Shown here piece after piece: positions 59,601-64,000 of a stretch of 64,000 bases of DNA (position 1 is its first letter; each line of letters opens with the position of its first letter). Source of the DNA: RGIG426 sp045598965 (GTDB lineage: Bacteria > Bacillota > Clostridia > Oscillospirales > Acutalibacteraceae); contig JAZRVH010000006.1 of assembly GCA_045598965.1 (NCBI GenBank), positions 32,351-96,350 on the forward strand, given 5' to 3'. The notes beneath the pieces were generated by a model. It was not told where the DNA came from, ran no database searches, and saw only the letters and a program-made list of their open reading frames with translations. The position numbers were made by a program, and so were the translations under genes.

Positions 59601-62600
59601 TAGACAAATCCACTGCGATTTCCGAACCCGTTGCACCACGGATATACATATACGCAGACACACCGGAGCTTGCAAAATCACCGGACACGGTGTAGGTGGT
59701 GTTCGGCTTGCAGCCGCCGACAACCTGCGTCAAGGTTGCGGTATCGGTGTTAGTCGGGGTAAGCACCACTTTACCGTCGTCGGTACGCTCGGCACCGGCA
59801 AGCGACCAATAGGTCGTATCCGTGTTGAATTCGCCGTTTAAAATGGTACCGGTGTTGTTGGCACTGGTCGTACCACCGCCACCGCCACCGCCGCCGCCGG
59901 CACCGATTTCCACAAAGGTGCGAGACGACCAGTCGGTGGTGTAGTTATAGTCCACGTAGTGGGTACGGACACGGTAGACATGGGTCGAGCCGGGTTCCAA
60001 ACCGTCTTTTTCATATTCTTTGGTGGTCACATTTTCGAGAACGATCACGCCGTCCTCCTCGAGGTCATAGGTGACGTTGATGGTGCCACCTTCAGACGAG
60101 TCGGACCAATACATACTCACACCGGTCTCGGAAGCATAGGCTTTAATTCCGGGAGGCGTGAATTCCAGTGCATGACCGTTATAGATCTCGAGCGGTGCAC
60201 TCCACGGGCTATAAACACCGGTGTCCGCATCATAGGAGCGAACGTAAAACGTAAAGATACCGTCGCCGAGCGTCACGTTGGAAATGGCATAGTAGTTGCC
60301 GCCGCCACCGTAATTACGGGATTTAATCCAACCGATATCGTTACCAGAGGCATCGGTAATGCGGTTGTAGTTGGCATCCACGATTTCGTAATACTCCGCC
60401 GTTTCACCGATGTAGTAACCGTCGCCCTCGTTGACGATGAGCTGGAACTCGTTGGTGTCGTCCACACGTTTCGGGATAAGACCCGGAATGGGAAGTGCGG
60501 ATTTCGGCACGATAATCGAGCAGGCACGAGACCAGTTACTCACACCCTGCGTGCCCTGTGCACGGACACGGATGATGTGCTCACCGGGGGAAAGACCCTG
60601 CAAGCGTGCATTCGGCACGCCCGGCTGGAAGGAATAATACGCCTCGGTGTTTTGGTTCAGCTGCGGGTTGTTGTCGATTTCGAGATAGTAGTCGACAGCA
60701 CCTTCCACTTCAGGCCAGTTAACGATAATCTGGGATTCGTTGGAGGGGTTTATATACAGGTGATCGGTATCCGGAAGCAGCTCCGGCACACCGACACAGC
60801 ACATACCCTCGTAGCTCCAGCAGCTGGTTTCGCCGGAATTCTTGGCACGCAGCTGAACGGTGTGCTGACCAATCGGCAGACCGGTCACTTGATAGCCGCT
60901 CGTTACGTTCTGATATACCTGGCCGTCAAATTTCATATCGTATGCGGTCGCACCGGAAACCGGGCTCCACGTCACGGTGACGTTGCCGCCGTTGATTTCG
61001 GTGATCGGAATCGGATATTCGAGAAGACCGTTGGCTTTTTGCCAGTTCGGGTATTCGAGCGGAGTGACGAAGTCTTTGTTCGGCACGTCCTCGCGATACT
61101 CATACTCGTCGCCCGGCAGTTTCAACTCACGCATCCGCGCCGCTTGCTCTTCGGTCAAGCCCAATTTTTCCAAATGGGCGGCATATTCCTCGGGGGTTTC
61201 TTCTTTGGGATTCGGGATCGTCTGATAATACGGAATGATCGTACAAGAGTCGATGTAGGTAAGGCAGGTGTCGTAGTCCGGCGTGCCCGCCCAACCGGTA
61301 TAGCGGTTGGAACCCGCCGGGAACAAGTCGCCTTTACCGCTGTTCACCGGGAACCAGTCAGCGATCCAGAAACGGGTGCCGCGATACGGGGTGTTGATGC
61401 CGTAACCGCCGTCCTCATAATATTTGCCGAGTTGCTCAACGCCGGCGGCATACGCCAAGTCGTCCGCCTGGCCGGCACACCATTTTTCGCTGTCGTTCAT
61501 ATCGTAGGTGTTGACCATGACACCGTCGATATACCACGTAACAGAGGAACGGCCGGTGGTTTTATCCACCGATTTGCCCGCCTTCATATCCGCCTCGGAC
61601 ATATAGGCGTGGGATTTGTACGGGTCTTCTTTATCGCTGACCGAACACCACACATAGGTGAAGGTGTGGTACTGGCCGTCGGCGATGCAGAGAGTCGGGT
61701 CGTTATCCGGGTTGGAACGGCGGGAGAATTCGCCGCCCTCGCCCGGGCGTTTGCCGCCCCAGCAGTTGGAGCGGAGAATGTTCAAGGTGATCGCATCGTC
61801 CGCGCGGTTGTCGTTGTAGGCGGACGGGAACTCCCAGTCGATCTCGGAGTTACGCACGTTACCGTGCAGGTTCTCGTTGTCGGGCTCGCCGTCATAGAAC
61901 TCGTCATCGCCCTGCATATAGCCGATGTAGCTGAACGACCAAAACGCGCGGCAGACACCGAGCGTGTTTTCGATTTTCGCCACGACCTCGTATTCGCCGG
62001 AAGCGAAATACGGGCGGGTAACGATACCGGCGCCGACACGTTTGATCACGCCGCCGGAACCTTTAACGTTGCCCTCGTAGCGCTCACCGTGGGATTCGAG
62101 GAGAACGCAGGTGCGCTCTTTACCATCCGGTTCGACATCGGTCACCATCGATACGTTCGCCGCCGCCAAACCGCCGTTGTCGCCGCCCCATGCGGTGGCG
62201 GAAACGAGCCATTTGTGCAAGTCGAGCGTCGGGTCGTCAAATTCATCCGTAAACGGGTTGGTCTTGGAATAGAGCACGCCGTTCTCGTCATACGGCAGGG
62301 TGACAACGCCTTCCGGCGTGGAGCACCATTCGTTGCCGTTGGCGGTGATGTTCACGTTGTCAAGATAGACACTACCGGAAGCGCCTTTGTAGATGGACAG
62401 TTTCACACTGCCGTACACGTAGTCCGCGCCGGTTTTGAAGGTCACCAGGTTGACGTTTTTCCACGACTGCGTGATCGAGAAATTTGTCGAGCCGGGAACG
62501 ATCGTCACCTCGCCGGTGGAGTTGACAAAGTTCGCATCCAGCGGCAGCGCATCGCCCTTGATATCCGCCGTGAGGCTATACGTCGAGTGCGGCGCAAGCG

Positions 62601-62931
62601 CGATGTGGATAAAGTCGAACACGGCAAGACTGCTGTCCGACGGGGACGAGGTCATCTTTAAACCGTAGTTGCCGGTATACGCCGCTTCCTGACAAATTGT
62701 CGCGTTTGCGAGCGGACTCCACGTCTGCGGCACAAGAATCGGGTCGGGATTCAGGTTGCGCTTCACTTCGTCTTCGCTTTCAAAGTCGCCGTTGATGATG
62801 AGGTTCTGTCCCGCCGGCGCAAGGGTTTGCAGTTTCGGACGAGCCGCAACCGAAAACTCCAACACGCTCAGCGATGAGAGGATCATCGTCAACACGCAGA
62901 TCCATGCGAGGGTTTTTTTGATCGCTTTCAT
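56620..62931 (-). CDS. Giant secreted GH16 glycoside hydrolase with multiple accessory domains
   Basis: A secreted polysaccharide-degrading protein of about 2103 residues. Order: signal peptide; CBM4/9-like module (about 45-200); GH16 domain (about 215-590) with catalytic EIDWE (Glu363, Asp365, Glu367); three or four Fn3-like modules (about 640-1010); poly-Gly hinge; second CBM-like module (about 1030-1150); Thr-rich linker (about 1157-1215); an unassigned domain; five InlB/Flg_new-type repeats (about 1347-1729); four Fn3 domains to the end. It has no sorting signal. ATG 62931 follows AAGGAG. Codon and tetranucleotide use changes sharply near nucleotide 61,085. Confidence 0.92.
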   Translation of the reverse strand: MKAIKKTLAWICVLTMILSSLSVLEFSVAARPKLQTLAPAGQNLIINGDFESEDEVKRNLNPDPILVPQTWSPLANATICQEAAYTGNYGLKMTSSPSDSSLAVFDFIHIALAPHSTYSLTADIKGDALPLDANFVNSTGEVTIVPGSTNFSITQSWKNVNLVTFKTGADYVYGSVKLSIYKGASGSVYLDNVNITANGNEWCSTPEGVVTLPYDENGVLYSKTNPFTDEFDDPTLDLHKWLVSATAWGGDNGGLAAANVSMVTDVEPDGKERTCVLLESHGERYEGNVKGSGGVIKRVGAGIVTRPYFASGEYEVVAKIENTLGVCRAFWSFSYIGYMQGDDEFYDGEPDNENLHGNVRNSEIDWEFPSAYNDNRADDAITLNILRSNCWGGKRPGEGGEFSRRSNPDNDPTLCIADGQYHTFTYVWCSVSDKEDPYKSHAYMSEADMKAGKSVDKTTGRSSVTWYIDGVMVNTYDMNDSEKWCAGQADDLAYAAGVEQLGKYYEDGGYGINTPYRGTRFWIADWFPVNSGKGDLFPAGSNRYTGWAGTPDYDTCLTYIDSCTIIPYYQTIPNPKEETPEEYAAHLEKLGLTEEQAARMRELKLPGDEYEYREDVPNKDFVTPLEYPNWQKANGLLEYPIPITEINGGNVTVTWSPVSGATAYDMKFDGQVYQNVTSGYQVTGLPIGQHTVQLRAKNSGETSCWSYEGMCCVGVPELLPDTDHLYINPSNESQIIVNWPEVEGAVDYYLEIDNNPQLNQNTEAYYSFQPGVPNARLQGLSPGEHIIRVRAQGTQGVSNWSRACSIIVPKSALPIPGLIPKRVDDTNEFQLIVNEGDGYYIGETAEYYEIVDANYNRITDASGNDIGWIKSRNYGGGGNYYAISNVTLGDGIFTFYVRSYDADTGVYSPWSAPLEIYNGHALEFTPPGIKAYASETGVSMYWSDSSEGGTINVTYDLEEDGVIVLENVTTKEYEKDGLEPGSTHVYRVRTHYVDYNYTTDWSSRTFVEIGAGGGGGGGGGTTSANNTGTILNGEFNTDTTYWSLAGAERTDDGKVVLTPTNTDTATLTQVVGGCKPNTTYTVSGDFASSGVSAYMYIRGATGSEIAVDLSKKQQYTFTTGDTVGEITFIVSVYKQQNGTLTCDNIYLSEGDTPTEPTATQSSASQSQPSQSGSSVTKTTSTTKTTSTTKTTTTTTTTTTTQTTTTTQTRPQGNTRTLTVAFTEETPRWDIHEFLASETNVFEYAVGATAHITLKLIDVYKGDEEWTDSSKIATCFNLTANGVPLTGDNFYNSGKTLIGEFSIDMNDNVVLGGSVTHPNHDETQIVIDGYTGGDVTQATTTPTEAAKYSVTVESGSADVTEASKGQSVAIHANTPETGYVFNGWLVKVNGAAVEMPASLFGDVNAADTTFTMQEGDVTLTATYRQMEYAVGLSLGTAKVNGVEVTKAHYGDTVTITANAPAEGMKFTGWNVKSGDGIVLANKDSEITTFTMVAQDIAIEATYDFARYNVIVNNGASNKDTAIAGDIVTLDGTPKTGYEFVSWTVNSNNVTLSSLTNIKATFTMPAADVEITANFKQIDYTLTLSNATASKTTGLHFEDVVTITANKPADGFVFDKWIVSAGGAEIVRENDASTTFVMPPANVTIAATYKLAPYAITVSGGKAYDSEGQQIAEAKAGDVVTVTATVPEGKEFVSWTGVSTFADATASTTTFTMPANAVVISASFKSLIVDPDAPPTPVMGTPTVDGSSVIVNWTPVEGAEGYRVYRKAKDGNWTAVKTVTGGTVASITDTGLEKGNYNYTVQAYVTGSTDKIWSDYEEPGALATVVFGEPNLIGATATAAGITVSWDKVTGASGYRLYRKDGDNWITVKTFNSGDTTEYTAKGLVAGETYTYTVQAFYDSPLTGTRMWSSYDPDGVYATASFGEPESGSTVTGMSITIDWQAVQGAEGYRIYRKTADTPWRTIATVDAPATQYTDNHPVANVTYVYTVQAYTTENGEKVYSAYDLTGTTASVKLNAPTLTAAEVTGEGVVVSWGQTTGATGYRLYKWTGTKWKTVKTLVGQTTTSFTDRSATAKENTKYTVQAFRTMDGITTWSDHDDAGVVARI
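59300..59460 (-). repeat. Low-complexity Thr/Ser/Gln linker-coding repeat
   Basis: Short GTAGTCGTG-like units encode runs of Thr within the linker of the giant GH16 protein. Such tracts are prone to length change. Confidence 0.8.
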
Positions 62932-63001
62932 GGTCAATTTCTCCTTGGTTTATAATACTAATATGGTAGTAATAATATAAATATATAAAAAACCAACTGT
63001 C

Positions 63002-63030
63002 ATTATACAATAAAGTCAAATTATTGTCAA
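63002..63030 (-). promoter_or_regulatory. Consensus promoter of the giant GH16 gene
   Basis: Minus strand TTGACA (63025-63030), 17-base spacer and TATAAT (63002-63007), a perfect match, with a 65-base AT-rich leader. Confidence 0.92.
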
Positions 63031-63159
63031 TATGGTTTCCGATTTTTGTGCACCCTGACGAAAAATGACCAAAAAAAAGAACAACCCGCTGATTTTTCAC
63101 ATTTTCCAGCGAGTTGTTTGTCTTTTTGGTCGTATTTTGGCTTCTTTTTGTGCAAAAAA

Positions 63160-63729
63160 TCATCCGTCTGCGGGGGTGAGTTCTGCCGCTTTGAATGCCG
63201 ACTGTGCCGGTTTGAACAAGAAAAATGTCATTGCCGCGTTGATACCGCCTTTAAGAAGGTTAAACGGCAAAAACGCCGACCACAACAGCGGCACAACGTC
63301 CGCCCGCGGCATCGCCATATAGAGCGGCACGATTAGATAGTTCCAAAGAAGCATCGTCGCGGTCATCACGCAAACGCCGCACAACACGCCCAACGCCGCG
63401 CGCACAACGGTTTTTTTCTTGCGGCAAAGAAGTGCCGCGGGAAGCAAAAATGCGAGACTCGACAGTACGTTCATCAGAAATCCCCAAAGTCCGGTACTGC
63501 TGACCGTGATCATTTCCACAAACGCCACCGCCACAGTTGCCAAAACACCGGCGACCGGATCGATAAGCAACGCGATGAGCGCAAGCAATACGTCTTTCGG
63601 CTCGTACGTCAAAAACGGCACTGCCGGAATAAGCGGAATTTTCACAAACACCATCGCCACGTACGCCATCGCCGCCATCATGGCAACGACACACAGCCGC
63701 AGCGTTTGGTTGTACTGTTTCGAGCGCAT
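63160..63729 (-). CDS. ribU: Riboflavin ECF transporter substrate-binding subunit RibU
   Basis: The 189-residue membrane protein has about six membrane segments. It matches ECF S-components (MMAAMAYVAMVFVKIPLIP, YEPKDVLLALIALLIDPVAG, MNVLSSLAFLLPAAL). The FMN riboswitch directly upstream specifies riboflavin as the likely substrate. The ECF energising module (EcfA, EcfA', EcfT) is not in the window and is probably shared. ATG 63729 follows GAGAGG. Confidence 0.92.
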   Translation of the reverse strand: MRSKQYNQTLRLCVVAMMAAMAYVAMVFVKIPLIPAVPFLTYEPKDVLLALIALLIDPVAGVLATVAVAFVEMITVSSTGLWGFLMNVLSSLAFLLPAALLCRKKKTVVRAALGVLCGVCVMTATMLLWNYLIVPLYMAMPRADVVPLLWSAFLPFNLLKGGINAAMTFFLFKPAQSAFKAAELTPADG

Positions 63730-63762
63730 GGTTGTCACCTCTCTCTACTGTATGCAAAGAAA

Positions 63763-63792
63763 CACGCCCCTGCGAACACTCGCAGGGGCGCA
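63763..63792 (-). terminator. Expression-platform hairpin of the FMN riboswitch
   Basis: CGCCCCTGCG and CGCAGGGGCG pair strongly, followed on the minus strand by TGTTTCTTT. It is placed between the riboswitch and ribU and likely acts as the conditional terminator. Confidence 0.75.
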
Positions 63793-63808
63793 AACGCACA
63801 AAGTCGCT

Positions 63809-63922
<114 letters not shown>

Positions 63923-63934
63923 TTTTATAGCCTG

Positions 63935-64000
63935 CCGAAAATTGTCCGAACCCGTTTGCGCGGGCGGCTTTCCGGCTATCGCTTAACCGTAAATTACAGC
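63935..64000 (-). promoter_or_regulatory. Possible truncated cobalamin-type riboswitch end or promoter region
   Basis: On the minus strand GCTGTAA at the edge is followed by TAGCCGGAAAGCCGCCC, partly like a B12 box, and a CCCG/CGGG hairpin, then TATAAA near 63926-63931. The element is cut by the window edge, so this is tentative. Confidence 0.25.

Noticed and set aside
56566..62661. Two very long plus-strand open frames (888 and 900 codons) antisense to the GH16 gene
   Set aside because: The minus-strand protein has a signal peptide, recognised domains, a consensus promoter and a ribosome binding site. The antisense frames are codon-bias artefacts.

Overview
The window looks like a chromosomal segment from a Gram-positive, spore-lineage Firmicute, most likely of class Clostridia (Oscillospiraceae/Ruminococcaceae type). 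The evidence is roughly half GC content, strong AGGAGG ribosome binding sites, sigma-A promoters with almost invariant 17-base spacers, SpoVT, Soj/Spo0J/Noc, a class B sortase, LuxS, pyruvate phosphate dikinase, the ribosomal protein L10 leader and an FMN riboswitch. The species cannot be named from the sequence alone. The clustering of mnmE, mnmG, rsmG, noc, parA and parB suggests a position near the replication origin, although dnaA and an obvious parS site were not seen.

Layout. 0-0.4 kb: three tRNA genes (Val, Glu, Met) on the minus strand with a consensus promoter and a terminator. 0.4-9 kb: sortase B with a DD-carboxypeptidase homologue that has lost its catalytic motifs, a phosphoesterase, a family 4 uracil-DNA glycosylase, pduL, glyA, an SPFH membrane protein and an orphan peptide-binding lipoprotein. 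9-17 kb: a G5/3D cell-wall protein, mnmE, and a four-gene Gld-like ABC export operon. 17-28 kb: a MacB/FtsX-type ABC fusion with a Cys-rich membrane partner, a LicD protein and flippase pair, and an operon of acyltransferase, GLUG-repeat protein, luxS and an unrecognised four-repeat protein. 28-35 kb: ppdK, then rpmG-secE-nusG-rplK-rplA-rplJ-rplL with several RNA leaders and no rpoB after rplL. 35-44 kb: DUF1292, spoVT, an ion permease, a LicC-like cytidylyltransferase with its own winged helix, an amino acid permease, serS, parB, parA and a lipid kinase. 44-47.5 kb: an accessory island with two divergent three-gene operons (small lipoproteins and a membrane protein; regulator, zinc-ribbon membrane protein and minimal Ser/Thr kinase). 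47.5-56 kb: amidohydrolase, polysaccharide deacetylase, mnmG, DUF1294, rsmG, noc, a BofC-like protein and a class A PBP. 56-64 kb: a cohesin-like lipoprotein, a giant secreted GH16 glycosidase and the riboflavin transporter ribU under an FMN riboswitch.

The most striking large-scale signal is compositional. From the left end to about 61.08 kb the tetranucleotides GCGC and CGCG are almost absent; by eye I found three GCGC, all in tRNA genes, and two CGCG. From about 61.09 kb to the right end both are common. The switch falls inside the giant GH16 gene, between its catalytic part and its accessory domains. It is either a horizontal recombination junction or an assembly chimera. Other points for a second look are a 161-base structured element between rplK and rplA, the pseudo-carboxypeptidase beside sortase B, the regulator/zinc-ribbon/kinase operon, the four-repeat protein downstream of luxS and the cohesin-like lipoprotein.

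Functionally the window combines core information processing (tRNAs, ribosomal proteins, NusG, SecE, tRNA modification by MnmE and MnmG, SerS, chromosome segregation) with envelope functions (PBP1, deacetylase, 3D protein, LicC/LicD, flippase, sortase) and fermentation-linked metabolism (PduL, PPDK, GlyA).
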